64,000 nucleotides of DNA from Chryseobacterium fluminis (GTDB lineage: Bacteria; Bacteroidota; Bacteroidia; Flavobacteriales; Weeksellaceae): the NCBI RefSeq assembly GCF_026314945.1, contig NZ_CP111121.1, positions 496,001 to 560,000 on the forward strand. The letters are read 5' to 3'. Every line of letters begins with the position of its first letter. Positions within the stretch are counted from its first letter, which is position 1. Of the stretch, positions 25,538-35,046 are shown one piece after another. Position numbers and translations under genes: made by a program. The notes beneath the pieces were generated by a model. That model worked only from the letters and a program-made list of their open reading frames with translations. It did not search any database and was not told the DNA's origin.

Positions 25538-26527
25538 ATGAAATCAGACATTTTAACGGAAAAACACCAGCTTGGACTGGGAGGAGTAGCAATAGGAACC
25601 GCTTTTGAAAAACTTACTGATGAGCAGTCCTATGAGGTGCTCCGAAAAGCCTGGGACTTAGGGATCAGATATTACGATACATCGCCGTGGTACGGACTGA
25701 CCAAAAGTGAGAGAAGATTCGGCAATTTTCTGAAGGATCAGAATAGAGACGAATTTGTATTTTCTACCAAAGTGGGCAGATTATTTACAGAAGTTCCTGA
25801 ATCCCAAGTTCCGCCTACCATGTGGAAGGCACCGCTTCATTATGATTTTGAACACAATTATACGGCTGATGCGATCAGAAAATCTATTGATGAAAGCCTG
25901 GAAAGAACAGGTTTAAACCATATCGATATCGTATATATCCATGATTTATCAGAAGACCAGGTAGGAGACCGCTATCCCTATTATTTGGAGCAGGCAAAAA
26001 AAGGAGCTTTTAAAGTCCTTTCAGAACTGAGAGATCAGGGCGTAATTAAAGCCTGGGGAATGGGAGTCAATAAAATAGAACCCATTCTCGACTGTCTGGA
26101 AGCTGCAGATCCTGACATCTGTCTTTCCGCAACACAGTATTCGATCCTGGAGCACGAAGATGCGGTAGGCCGGCTGCTTCCCGCTGTAAAAAGTGCGGGC
26201 GTAAAGCTTGTTTCAGGTGCCGGATACAACTCAGGATTCATCAATGGACGACCCCGTTATAATTATAAAGACGTTATTCCGAAAGGCATGACTGAAAAGC
26301 GTGACAAAATAATAGCGGTCGCACAAAAATATCAGATTGATATCGTAGATGCAGCCTTACAGTTTGTATTGGCAGCAGATGAATTCGCCTCTATCATTCC
26401 CGGTGCGAGTAAACCTGAACAGGTACAGGGAAATGTAGATGCCTTACACCGAAATATTCCTTCCGATTTCTGGAAAGAATTGAAATCGGAAGGTCTGATT
26501 TATGAGAAGGCACAGATTCCGCAATAA
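25538..26527 (+). CDS. Aldo/keto reductase (aldose/pyridoxal dehydrogenase-like)
   Basis: 329 residues from ATG 25538; an earlier in-frame start at 25499 adds a non-homologous segment and is rejected. Catalytic residues are Asp and Tyr in IRYYDTSPWYGLTKSE, Lys in EFVFSTKVGRLF and His in IDIVYIHDLSED. The sequence LGLGGVAIGTAFEKL and the insertion around MWKAPLHYDFEHNYT fit the D-threo-aldose 1-dehydrogenase/pyridoxal 4-dehydrogenase class, which oxidises sugars or pyridoxal with NAD(P). It is distinct from the first reductase at 22293. Single gene with a hairpin terminator about 110 bp downstream. Confidence 0.88.
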   Translation: MKSDILTEKHQLGLGGVAIGTAFEKLTDEQSYEVLRKAWDLGIRYYDTSPWYGLTKSERRFGNFLKDQNRDEFVFSTKVGRLFTEVPESQVPPTMWKAPLHYDFEHNYTADAIRKSIDESLERTGLNHIDIVYIHDLSEDQVGDRYPYYLEQAKKGAFKVLSELRDQGVIKAWGMGVNKIEPILDCLEAADPDICLSATQYSILEHEDAVGRLLPAVKSAGVKLVSGAGYNSGFINGRPRYNYKDVIPKGMTEKRDKIIAVAQKYQIDIVDAALQFVLAADEFASIIPGASKPEQVQGNVDALHRNIPSDFWKELKSEGLIYEKAQIPQ

Positions 26528-26638
26528 AAAATTAAGTATTAAAAAAAATAGAAGATGTATCACAACTAAACGATGTGGGTTGAGAATCGTTTAAACGAAA
26601 ACCCTGTCGTATAGGGATACAGGGGAATTTCATAAAAA

Positions 26639-26677
26639 AGGCCGTTTTCACGAGTTGTGAGACGGCCTCATTTTTTA
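26639..26677. terminator. Hairpin terminator
   Basis: AGGCCGTTTTCAC pairs with GTGAGACGGCCT, with one bulge/mismatch, followed by CATTTTTTAAT. It closes the plus-strand reductase; an A-run on its left also fits minus-strand use. Confidence 0.7.
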
Positions 26678-26690
26678 ATATTGTATTACT

Positions 26691-26782
26691 TTAATCTAAC
26701 GGCTCCCTGCCAGTATAATATTATATAATATTACAACAATAGCAATAACCAATAGGATGTGAACTAAATAACCTGTACTCAT
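26691..26782 (-). pseudogene. Truncated, frameshifted copy of the lmo0937-type gene
   Basis: Read on the minus strand from ATG 26782: [20 protein letters not shown] then NIILAGSR and stop (TAG at 26696-26698, 28 residues). DNA identity with the 3' half of the intact gene at 26840-27010 is about 90%. Relative to that copy one T is missing near the end; restoring it gives NIITGREPLD and the same TAA stop at 26691. The first 26 codons of the parent are absent. This is a partial tandem duplication; a short hydrophobic peptide could still be made. Confidence 0.7.
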
Positions 26783-26793
26783 TCAAAAAAATA

Positions 26794-26827
26794 AAACCAC
26801 CGCCCATGCAGTGGTTTATTTTTTTAA
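26794..26827 (-). terminator. Terminator between the two lmo0937-type copies
   Basis: AAACCAC (26794-26800), loop CGCCCATGCA, GTGGTTT (26811-26817), with an A-run on the left and a T-run on the right, so it works in both directions. It closes the intact minus-strand gene. Confidence 0.7.
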
Positions 26828-26839
26828 TATTGTATTACT

Positions 26840-27022
<183 letters not shown>

Positions 27023-27091
27023 TTAAGTGATTTATTAGATAATAGCATATATCATGCCTTTATTCTGAAAAAATCTTTAAAAATTATACCA

Positions 27092-27121
27092 CAAAAATAG
27101 TGTAAGTGTATATTTTACAAA
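27092..27121 (-). promoter_or_regulatory. Promoter of the lmo0937-type gene
   Basis: On the minus strand: TTTG (27118-27121), 18-base spacer, TATTTTTG (27092-27099). This is a full match to the flavobacterial -33/-7 consensus. It gives a leader of about 80 bases. Confidence 0.65.
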
Positions 27122-27146
27122 TAAAGTATTGGTAATCAGAATTTTA

Positions 27147-27947
27147 TTAAATGATGTTAAAATGAATTAGAGCATTTTCAATTCCGTTATTATCTACATC
27201 ATCAGTAATATAGTCGGCTATTTCCTTAACATTTTCATTGGCATTTCCCATGGCAATACCGATTTTGGTAAACTTCAGCATGGTGATATCATTTCCTCCG
27301 TCTCCAAATGCCATGGTCTCGGAACTGTTGATTCCAAAATGCTGACAAAAAATTTCAATTCCGATCTGTTTGCTCACTCCGCCAGGGTTCACATCTGCAA
27401 AAAGAGGAGTCCAGCGTGAAGCTTCAGAATTTGGCATTACGGTCTTCATAAATTCACTTTCTTTCTCAGGTCCCAGAAAAATATTAGCCTGCAGGACATT
27501 TTCACAATCAATATTTTCTTTATTATGAATCGGCGGAACAGGAACATTGATGTGAGCATACATACCGACCAGTTCAGGAGTGGCATCATTAATCTCCACT
27601 TTATCTTCGTACATCAACGAATAACTTAATGCGGCATCTTCTGCATAATGTACCAGGCTTTTAATATCATCCGGATCAATAGTCTTTTTAAATAATATAT
27701 GACCATCAGTCGTTGCGCAATAGCCTCCGTTAAATGTAATAAAACCATCGAATTCCAAATGGGAAATATGAGACAGAGAGTTAATGGAACGCCCGGTTGC
27801 CACAATTACTCTGATGCCTTTTTCACGAAGCTTTGTGATGGCATTCTGTGCCGATTCAGGAACTGTATTGGTTTTAAAACTGATAAGAGTTCCGTCAATA
27901 TCAAAAAATACGGCATTGATGACTGGATTATTTTCTGTGTGCTTCAT
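27147..27947 (-). CDS. Cof-type HAD-IIB family phosphatase
   Basis: 266 residues. HAD motif I is FFDIDGTLIS (Asp16, Asp18), motif II VIVATGRS, and motif IV MAFGDGGNDITMLKFTKIGIAMGNANENVKEIADYIT. The cap between motifs II and III is type IIB, as in Cof/YbjI sugar- and nucleotide-phosphate phosphatases of the cytoplasm. The natural substrate is unknown. It is read in the same direction as the lmo0937-type gene, with the promoter of the latter lying in the gap between them. Confidence 0.9.
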   Translation of the reverse strand: MKHTENNPVINAVFFDIDGTLISFKTNTVPESAQNAITKLREKGIRVIVATGRSINSLSHISHLEFDGFITFNGGYCATTDGHILFKKTIDPDDIKSLVHYAEDAALSYSLMYEDKVEINDATPELVGMYAHINVPVPPIHNKENIDCENVLQANIFLGPEKESEFMKTVMPNSEASRWTPLFADVNPGGVSKQIGIEIFCQHFGINSSETMAFGDGGNDITMLKFTKIGIAMGNANENVKEIADYITDDVDNNGIENALIHFNII

Positions 27948-28577
27948 GATCCTGAAAGTAATAATGTTTGCGTTGGTTACTCAAAAATACAATTATATTT
28001 TTTTAGGATGAAGGTGGATTATGATCTATAAAATTAAAATTCATTTATTTAATTGATTTTGAGTGCTGAAATTCCGGGGTATCTAGCTTCTATACAGAAA
28101 CTGATCGATTAAAAAGCTTAATTTTCCGGTAACGGATCAATCGTAGTACTCCGAATCCGGAATTATTAACGGGAGTTATACCAATTATTTTTAATTCATC
28201 ATTTGGGCGCGGCAAAATATTGAAAACCATAAAAAATAATGTTAAGTTTTTGCATGATCTGAATAAAAGTTCTATCTTTTGATCTATAAGTCATACCATA
28301 TAATACCGTGTTAACATGAAGAATATCTTTCTCCTGCAGAATGTCTCTGATTAAAAGATATCTTTTTCTTTGGCAAATATAGATTTCGGAACTGCCGTTC
28401 TAAGCAATGTGAACGGGAACTTTACAAAGAAATTACTTCAAATCACAGGCAAATAGCAGGAGCAGCTGCTATTAGTAACAGTAATTTAATGAAAGTTATA
28501 AGCCAGTATAACCAAGGCATCATTATTTCTTTAATAAATTGGAAAACAGTAATTTATAAGAATATACCATTTTAAAA
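27948..28577. other. 630-bp spacer between divergent genes
   Basis: AT-rich, with no open frame that looks coding and no strong hairpin or promoter match. Only a 12-codon ATG frame at about 28317 was noticed. Confidence 0.4.
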
Positions 28578-29684
28578 ATGGAAATTAAGAGTAATAAAAA
28601 GTATAACAGAAGGAAGTTTCTGATAAACGCATTAATTGTGGGAGGGGGAACAGTGATATTGTTTCTTTTTGAAAGATGTGCCATCTTAAAAATATGTAAT
28701 ATTAAAATAAAAAAAATGAGAGGAAGTATTCTTGATGTACCGGGAGTCAAAGTCGGTCATAAGGAGGACCGTTTACATCAGACAGGATGTAGTGTTGTTT
28801 TGTTCGAATCCGGTGCGGTATGTGGGGTGGATGTTCGGGGCTCGGCACCGGGAACAAGAGAAACAGATCTGTTGAATCCTGTAAATGCTGTGGAACGCAT
28901 CCATGCCATTGTGCTTACCGGAGGAAGCGCTTATGGGCTGGAGGCGTCCACCGGAGTTATGAAATGGCTGGAAAGAAAGGGAATCGGATACCAGGTAGGG
29001 ATTAATATCGTACCGATCGTTCCTTCAGCCGTTCTTTTTGATCTGAATTTTGGAGATCCTGCTGTCAGACCGGATGCCCAAATGGGATTTGATGCAGCGG
29101 AAGCCGCTTCCCGAAAATCTTTTAAGTCGGGCAATACTGGTGCGGGAGCGGGGGCAACAATTGGAAAGATGCTTGGTATGGATAAAGCTATGAAAGGCGG
29201 ATTAGGCACAGCTTCTATTCAGGGGCCAAATGGATTAATCGTATCCGCCATGGTCGCTGTCAACGCTTTTGGAGAAATACGGGATCCCTCTACAGGGCAA
29301 AGGATTGCGGGCGCACGTAATAAAGAAGGTAATATTTTAGATATACAGGCTCTTTTTTTACAACAGGCAGAGCATGAATCTACCCAACCCGGAACCAATA
29401 CAACAATCGGAATTATTTGCTGTAATGCAGGGCTCAACAAAACCCAAATGAATAAAATTGCACAGATGGCCCATGACGGACTGGCGAGAACAATTTATCC
29501 TGTCCATACAATGCATGATGGTGATACGATTTTTGCCGCGACAACAGGAAACGTAGCCACTACTGTAAATATTGTCGGTATGCTTGCTGCAGAAGTTATG
29601 GCTCAGGCAGTCCTGGATGGTGTGAGATCAGCACATACAGCTCTCAATATACCAGGATATGCCGACAGCGGTGGGAATCACTAG
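28578..29684 (+). CDS. P1 family peptidase (DmpA/BapA-like) with Tat-like leader
   Basis: 368 residues. From residue 47 (alternative ATG 28716) the sequence is a P1 (S58) N-terminal-nucleophile aminopeptidase: ILDVPGVKVGHKEDRLHQTG, VDVRGSAPGTRETDLL, LTGGSAYGLEA, GNTGAGAGATIGK and NTTIGIICCNAGL, where a Thr just before the IGII strand is the expected self-cleavage nucleophile. The first 46 residues (KYNRRKFLINALIVGGG, then a hydrophobic stretch) look like a twin-arginine signal, suggesting export of a folded enzyme. These enzymes remove N-terminal or beta-amino acids. Single gene. Confidence 0.85.
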   Translation: MEIKSNKKYNRRKFLINALIVGGGTVILFLFERCAILKICNIKIKKMRGSILDVPGVKVGHKEDRLHQTGCSVVLFESGAVCGVDVRGSAPGTRETDLLNPVNAVERIHAIVLTGGSAYGLEASTGVMKWLERKGIGYQVGINIVPIVPSAVLFDLNFGDPAVRPDAQMGFDAAEAASRKSFKSGNTGAGAGATIGKMLGMDKAMKGGLGTASIQGPNGLIVSAMVAVNAFGEIRDPSTGQRIAGARNKEGNILDIQALFLQQAEHESTQPGTNTTIGIICCNAGLNKTQMNKIAQMAHDGLARTIYPVHTMHDGDTIFAATTGNVATTVNIVGMLAAEVMAQAVLDGVRSAHTALNIPGYADSGGNH

Positions 29685-29811
29685 AAACACTGTAATGACA
29701 GATGCCACAAAAAAATTAAACTTCCCTGTATGAAAGGAAGTTTAATCTATTTGTATCTCCAGAAGCATATGTTTACAGCATCTTTATCTGCACCTTGTAA
29801 TGCTCCTGATT
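29685..29811. terminator. Spacer with a terminator-like hairpin after the P1 peptidase
   Basis: AAACTTCCCTGTATGAAAGGAAGTTTAAT: AAACTTCC pairs with GGAAGTTT at about 29717-29743, about 30 bp after the stop. No long T-run follows. Confidence 0.5.
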
Positions 29812-30038
29812 TTAGTCTTCAAAAATCAGCCTTCCGTCAAACGGCTCACTCCAGACAATGAATATGCTGTCATCCTGTCTTTTGATTTCAGCCTGTACAA
29901 CTTCATATTTGTCCGACTGATCTTTTTTTCAACAATTAAATTGGAGCCTTCTCCAATCTCTCCTTTTTTATATTCGATGTGGTATCTGCCGAAGCTTCCG
30001 TCTTCAAAGTCTTCTTTTCTGAAATTTTTCTGGGCCAT
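29812..30038 (-). pseudogene. Small hypothetical protein, frameshifted at an A7 run
   Basis: From ATG 30038 the frame reads MAQKNFRKEDFEDGSFGRY and continues to NLIVEKK; it then leaves the coding frame at a seven-A run (29933-29939, T on the plus strand) and ends at 29826. The -1 frame continues sensibly (DQSDKYEVVQAEIKRQDDSI, then VWSEPFDGRLIFED) to TAA at 29812. One restored base gives 75 residues. The run is A AAA AAG in the reading frame, the classic -1 slippery heptamer, so expression by frameshifting is possible. No family recognised; it is a polar cytoplasmic-looking protein. Confidence 0.65.
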
Positions 30039-30169
30039 ATAATTTATTTTTAATGTTAATTGTATTAAAGAATAAAGTATGCCAAGATTGATAATTAATG
30101 AAAATATTTCACATAATCCCGAAGAGTACTTAAATAAATTAATTCTTTTTGGTTATGCAGATCTCAGTA

Positions 30170-33061
30170 TTATTTTTTATTAAGGTTTTTATCAATCTGC
30201 TTCTCTGCATTTTCTGCTTTCTTTTCCTGAGCTTTTCTAAGTTTGCGCTGCTCTGCACGGGATTTCTTCGCCGCACGCTTTTCTTCGCGGATCACTTTAT
30301 TTGACTTTTTGTTATACAGGGCTTCAATAATTCCCTGACCGGTCTTACTGAAAATTTTGATTTTAGGTTTTTCGTGGGTTCCGGTTACTACAATCGGGAA
30401 GCCGATCCATCCGGCAGGAGGAAGACCAACCCTCACCTGTAAATCAAGCAGACCATTGAAACTTGTTGTTCCGCTGATAGAAGGTCTTAATACTGAAACT
30501 TTGAACGTAAATTTATCTACGTGAATAAGATTGTTTTTGATATGGGTCTCAATATTCACGCCCTTCATATCAGGATTGTTAAAAGCTTTAGCGCCGATAT
30601 TATCTCCGACGGCAGAGAGCATCTTAAGATTTTTAACTTCCACATCACGGAGATTTACTATACCGCCTCCCTCCAGGGAAGGATAAATAGGGCGCATATT
30701 TTTATCAAAATCGCCTTTTAGTTTATAATCCAACGATACAATTCCTTTGACATCTTTTGCCGCAGTAGCCATTTCACGAACCATATCTATTTCTTTGTAG
30801 GCTCTCTGCACATCGAAATCCTGAACTTTGAGAGCAACGTCATAGTTCGCAGTCAGCGGAGACTCATTTTGATACCGCGCATCGATATTCATATGGCTGC
30901 CGATAATATCAAAGGAGGTGTTCTTCATATAAACCTGACCGCCACTTACTGAAGCCATTCCTTTCAAATGATTTAGCCCCAGACCTTTAAATTCTACTTT
31001 TTTCGCATTGGCATCCAGCGAAACATCCAGATTTTTCGGAATAATGACAACGCCGCTGCTTTTAGGATTTTCCACCTTTGCATACTCAACTTCTATAGAT
31101 TTATCGGTATTATCTCCACTTTTCAGAGCCATAAATTCATCGATAAGGATATAATTGGAATTCAGAACAAATTTTCCGTGAAGCGTCCCTTTTCTTTCTA
31201 TAAAATAATTAATGGTATTAAGCAGATAGCCATTCAGGGCAAAATCAGACTTTCCGTAGGTGGCAAAGAATTTTCTGAACCACATTTTTTCATTTTCAAA
31301 CTGGAAATTTCCTTCCTTTATGTAGAACGATTTGGGAAGATATTCTGTAGTGGCTTTAATGTTTTTCAGGATAAGATTTCCACGATTGTCAAGCTTGCTG
31401 TACTGTCCTGTGGTCGCATAGCTCTGTCTGCCGTTCAGAGAAAGATCAGCCATGATCAGACCACTGATATCCAGTCCTTTTTTCGCAAAGACTTTGTAGA
31501 TTCTGCCTACATTCAGGACTCCTTTTGCTTTCACCTTATATAGAAGATCTTCAAAATCCTGTAAATCGGCATTCACATACACCGGATTTCCTTCAAAATC
31601 AAAGCTGAAAGGATCCATTTTTACACCGAGGCTCCGGAAAGTTCCGTCCGTATTAATAATTCGGGCAGCCATATTGATGTTTTGGATAGGGTTGGGGTAG
31701 TATTTTGTTTTGACAAATCCATTTTTCAGGTTTAAATAACCATCGGTTTTAGGGAACAGTTTTTTATCAAGACTGAAGATCCCATTCGCTATGATATTAG
31801 TATCAATTAAACCACGGATATCAATATCTTTTAAGCCCAATGCCTGATCTAACATCTGCAGATCTACTGCACCTTTCATATTGGCGTTCACCTGCATTTC
31901 GTCCAGACCTTTCGTTTTCACATACGCTCTGAAATTATTATTGGGACCGAGATCAAAATTTAATTTCCTTAAATCGATCGCAAGCTGATTGGTATCTAAT
32001 GACGGGAGATCCACATTGAGATCCATATTGAGATTGCTCATAGGAACCGGTGCTTTGCCATTGGATACGAACCCGTTTTCAACAAGAAGTCTTGCTTTCA
32101 CCCGTGGTTTAATATTCTTCGGCTCGCTGAATCTTCCTTTGATATGAAAATAAAGGTTACTGTTGCCTTCAATTTTTGTGTCTTTTGCCCAATCCAGGTA
32201 TTGCGGAGGCAGGACGGAAATCATTTCCCTGATTGTCGTTTTTTCTGATGCGGCTTTGATATCCATATTATACCCATCTTTCAGGATACTTAATGCACCA
32301 TTAAATTTAAGGGGAAGATCATTAATTCTCAGCTCATTTTTCCTTAATACGAAAGTAAGCGCGTTGGTATTAATTCTGGTAATTAGATCTGCGTGCAGTT
32401 TCTTTTCCTTAGCATAATAAATTCTGTTTAAGCTGAAATCTAATTTGTCAATATCAAGATCGGTTTCAAGATCGAAAATATCTTCGCTCAATCCGCCTTT
32501 TCCTGTGTAGTTCAATCCTTTAGCGTCCACAAGAACCCTTGCTGCATGATCGTTATATCTAATATGAAAATTTCTGAATTTTATAAGATCCAGTTTAATA
32601 GAAGCTCCGGCTTCTGTCGTATCCTGAGGTTTTTTAGAAGGCTTGGAAACATATACATTGTAATTGGCCATCCCCCTGGAATTAACAAAAATATTAGCAG
32701 AGGCATCCGTAACATATATCTCATCGATTTTTACCTCACGGTTGAAAATTAAGTTTTTCAAATTGATTCCAACTGCCACTTCTTTAGCCATCAGAAGGGT
32801 ATCATTCTGAAAAGGTTTGGAACCATGAAGCAGAAGATCATCTACAGAAACCGTCAGTGACGGAAAATGCCTGAAAAATGTCAATCTTGTCTTTTTATAA
32901 TCCAATTTGGCAGCAAGATGCTGGTTAGCAAATATTTTCACTTGTTTGGAAATGGTTCCGGGAAAAAGAATCGGGATAATAAACATCAGAAAAAGAATCG
33001 ATGCCAGAGAAATTCCTGTCCATTTAAGAATTTTCAAAATTATTTTTTTAAACTTTTCCAT
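30170..33061 (-). CDS. AsmA-like outer-membrane biogenesis protein
   Basis: 963 residues from ATG 33061; an upstream in-frame start at 33112 would place residues before the membrane segment and is less likely. One N-terminal helix (ILKWTGISLASILFLMFIIPILF) anchors it in the inner membrane. The remainder is a long periplasmic repeat-rich domain of the AsmA/TamB-like type (FANQHLAAKLDYKKTRLTFFRHFPSLTVSVDDLLLHG at the start, a C-terminal AsmA_2-like block ending VRVGLPPAGWIGFPIVVTGTHEKPKIKIF). The tail is strongly basic, with many Lys/Glu/Ala. AsmA-like proteins are thought to move phospholipid to the outer membrane. Single gene. Confidence 0.85.
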   Translation of the reverse strand: MEKFKKIILKILKWTGISLASILFLMFIIPILFPGTISKQVKIFANQHLAAKLDYKKTRLTFFRHFPSLTVSVDDLLLHGSKPFQNDTLLMAKEVAVGINLKNLIFNREVKIDEIYVTDASANIFVNSRGMANYNVYVSKPSKKPQDTTEAGASIKLDLIKFRNFHIRYNDHAARVLVDAKGLNYTGKGGLSEDIFDLETDLDIDKLDFSLNRIYYAKEKKLHADLITRINTNALTFVLRKNELRINDLPLKFNGALSILKDGYNMDIKAASEKTTIREMISVLPPQYLDWAKDTKIEGNSNLYFHIKGRFSEPKNIKPRVKARLLVENGFVSNGKAPVPMSNLNMDLNVDLPSLDTNQLAIDLRKLNFDLGPNNNFRAYVKTKGLDEMQVNANMKGAVDLQMLDQALGLKDIDIRGLIDTNIIANGIFSLDKKLFPKTDGYLNLKNGFVKTKYYPNPIQNINMAARIINTDGTFRSLGVKMDPFSFDFEGNPVYVNADLQDFEDLLYKVKAKGVLNVGRIYKVFAKKGLDISGLIMADLSLNGRQSYATTGQYSKLDNRGNLILKNIKATTEYLPKSFYIKEGNFQFENEKMWFRKFFATYGKSDFALNGYLLNTINYFIERKGTLHGKFVLNSNYILIDEFMALKSGDNTDKSIEVEYAKVENPKSSGVVIIPKNLDVSLDANAKKVEFKGLGLNHLKGMASVSGGQVYMKNTSFDIIGSHMNIDARYQNESPLTANYDVALKVQDFDVQRAYKEIDMVREMATAAKDVKGIVSLDYKLKGDFDKNMRPIYPSLEGGGIVNLRDVEVKNLKMLSAVGDNIGAKAFNNPDMKGVNIETHIKNNLIHVDKFTFKVSVLRPSISGTTSFNGLLDLQVRVGLPPAGWIGFPIVVTGTHEKPKIKIFSKTGQGIIEALYNKKSNKVIREEKRAAKKSRAEQRKLRKAQEKKAENAEKQIDKNLNKK

Positions 33062-33244
33062 AAATACGATGATAATTTTGATGGTAGAGTAGGTACACAA
33101 ACAAGAAATCACAAACTAAAATCAAGCCATTTTTCACCAAATATCCGGTAGAATCGGAATAAAATCCTGCTTTTCAGATATTTTATAGAAAGTCGATAAA
33201 AAGTTCTTTGTTCATTTATTAATATATTATGAATATCCTGTACT

Positions 33245-33286
33245 AAAAAGGAGTAACCTTTTTATTGATTACTCCTTTTTTATTTT
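33245..33286. terminator. Bidirectional terminator before the AsmA gene, after map
   Basis: AAAAAGGAGTAA (33245-33256) pairs with TTACTCCTTTTT (33269-33280), 12 bp, with T-runs on both strands. It lies 13 bp past the end of map on the minus strand. Confidence 0.8.
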
Positions 33287-33298
33287 ATTACAGTCTGA

Positions 33299-34063
33299 TC
33301 AGTTTAGAATTTCATTCATGTGTGTTAAAATCACAGGTTTTCCATCGGTGATCAGGATCGTATGCTCATGTTGCGCCATATATCCTCCTTTATTACCTAC
33401 CATGGTCCATCCGTCCTTTAACTCTACAGCGAGTGTAGAATCGGTTGCAATGAAGGTTTCAATTGCCACTACAGAATTCTTTCTAAAGCGTCTTGAGTCA
33501 AAACGGTTTCTGTAGTTGAGCAATTCATCGGGTTCTTCATGTAACCTTCGCCCCACACCGTGTCCGCCCAGATTTCTGATCACTTTATACCCTCTTTTTT
33601 TAGCCTCAGTTTCCATAAGAAAACCGATATCTGCTATTTTCACACCGCCTTTAATCTGCTCGATGGTCTTCCGCAAAATATCTTTGGAGGCATTAACGAG
33701 TTTCTGATGTCCGTGAATGTCTTTTCCAATCACAAAAGAACCTCCGTTATCGGCCCAATATCCGTTGAGTTCTGCAGAAACATCAATATTGACTAAATCC
33801 CCTTCTTTCAATACCCTTTGATCTGTAGGAATGCCATGACAGAATTCCTGATCTACGCTTATACAGCTCCATCCGGGAAAACCATACGTTAGATAGGGAG
33901 CTGATTTTGCTCCGAACCCCGAAAGTATTCCGGCTCCATATTCATCCAGCTCTTTTGTAGTCATACCGGGCTGAGCATAATTGATCATTTCCCTGAGCGT
34001 ATAAGCGACCGCTTCGCTTATTTTCTGCATTCCGGCTAAATCTGATTCATTCGTTATAGACAT
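33299..34063 (-). CDS. map: Type I methionine aminopeptidase
   Basis: 254 residues, normal length for type I MetAP. Metal ligands are Asp94 (VNIDVSAEL), Asp105 (YWADN), His168 (LGGHGVGRRLHEEP), Glu202 (VAIETF) and Glu233 (QHEHTI); the substrate His76 is in EFCHGIP. It removes initiator Met from new proteins in the cytoplasm. The sequence (DVSAELNGYWADNGGSF) differs from the ribosomal-operon MetAP type, so it may be a second, accessory MetAP. Single gene with its own terminator. Confidence 0.9.
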   Translation of the reverse strand: MSITNESDLAGMQKISEAVAYTLREMINYAQPGMTTKELDEYGAGILSGFGAKSAPYLTYGFPGWSCISVDQEFCHGIPTDQRVLKEGDLVNIDVSAELNGYWADNGGSFVIGKDIHGHQKLVNASKDILRKTIEQIKGGVKIADIGFLMETEAKKRGYKVIRNLGGHGVGRRLHEEPDELLNYRNRFDSRRFRKNSVVAIETFIATDSTLAVELKDGWTMVGNKGGYMAQHEHTILITDGKPVILTHMNEILN

Positions 34064-34257
34064 TGTCGCTTTATTTTAATTGTGAGGGAGTAAACTTTTA
34101 TTTTAGGAAAATTAAGGATAAGTATTGTTATTTTTTATTTACAGATCCGAATAAGATACAGATCATGAACGATTTAATCCGATTGATTAATACGGCTCTA
34201 TTCTGGCATTCCGAATCAAATTTCGTTTGTTTTTTATCACTTAACGGCTAAAAAATA

Positions 34258-34941
34258 TTACGAGAAATCCTGCGGAAAAATACCTGATGCATACTGCCAT
34301 ACTTCCACAATTTCCTCCAAAGGGATATTATAAGGCTCATAAAACGTATTGTCCGCGGCAACTGTAATAGAGTCGTTATTCTTTGATTTTAAACGTTTAT
34401 AGGTAATACCGTCATTTACAGTAATAAAAATATAGGTATTGCCGGATTTTAAATCATCAATTCCCTCTATATACTTTCCGATAATAAAAGAACCGTCTTT
34501 AAATGGAGGCATAGAATCTCCGTCCGCAGGAAATGCCCTGAACTTTCCGTTTTTCAGGAACGGAAGCGAAATTCTCTCAAGACTTTCGATATATCCGGGA
34601 TCGCTGTACCCTCTCAGATAGCCCATGGTAGCTTTCTGAGGAACGATTTCTATACTTTCATTTCCACTCTGATCGACGACAACGGGCAGCACAATTCTGT
34701 TATCCGGAAGCTTAAGCATATCCTCCAAAGGATATTTCCTTAAATCCACCGACAATAAAAGATCGATGCTGACATGAAATAACCTGGAAATCCTGATGAG
34801 TATATCGACCGGAGGTTTAGACCGTCCACTTTCATAAGAGATGTATCTTGATGTATTGATGGCGATCTGCTGCGACAGTTCGCGCTGGGTTTTTCCTGAT
34901 TTCCCCCTTAAAAGTCTTATGTTATCTGAAAAAACTGACAT
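34258..34941 (-). CDS. XRE-HTH / S24 peptidase-domain (LexA/CI-like) transcriptional regulator
   Basis: 227 residues. An N-terminal helix-turn-helix of the XRE type (KTQRELSQQIAINTSRYISYESGRSKPPVDILIRISRLF) is followed by a C-terminal S24 domain with the nucleophile Ser in FPADGDSMPPFKDG and the general-base Lys in ITYKRLKSK. The layout is that of phage CI and LexA-like repressors which self-cleave on RecA activation, but no cleavage Ala-Gly pair is obvious between the domains, and many Bacteroidota copies are housekeeping sensors. No phage genes are near. Single gene. Confidence 0.87.
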   Translation of the reverse strand: MSVFSDNIRLLRGKSGKTQRELSQQIAINTSRYISYESGRSKPPVDILIRISRLFHVSIDLLLSVDLRKYPLEDMLKLPDNRIVLPVVVDQSGNESIEIVPQKATMGYLRGYSDPGYIESLERISLPFLKNGKFRAFPADGDSMPPFKDGSFIIGKYIEGIDDLKSGNTYIFITVNDGITYKRLKSKNNDSITVAADNTFYEPYNIPLEEIVEVWQYASGIFPQDFS

Positions 34942-35046
34942 TATTTAAAATTAGATGGTAAAAATACAAATAGTTTGATGGCCTGACGATAGATTGCGGA
35001 TAAAAAATGCCTGTGAAAGCAGTTTTTTACACATTTACTTTAAGAA

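Noticed and set aside
25146..25551. Two minus-strand ORFs between the ClC and aldo/keto reductase genes
   Set aside because: They overlap each other and the start of the next gene, and match no family; kept only as a spacer note.
34063..34251. 62-codon plus-strand ORF between map and the S24 regulator
   Set aside because: Composition is AT-driven and it overlaps the divergent gene start; no family resemblance.
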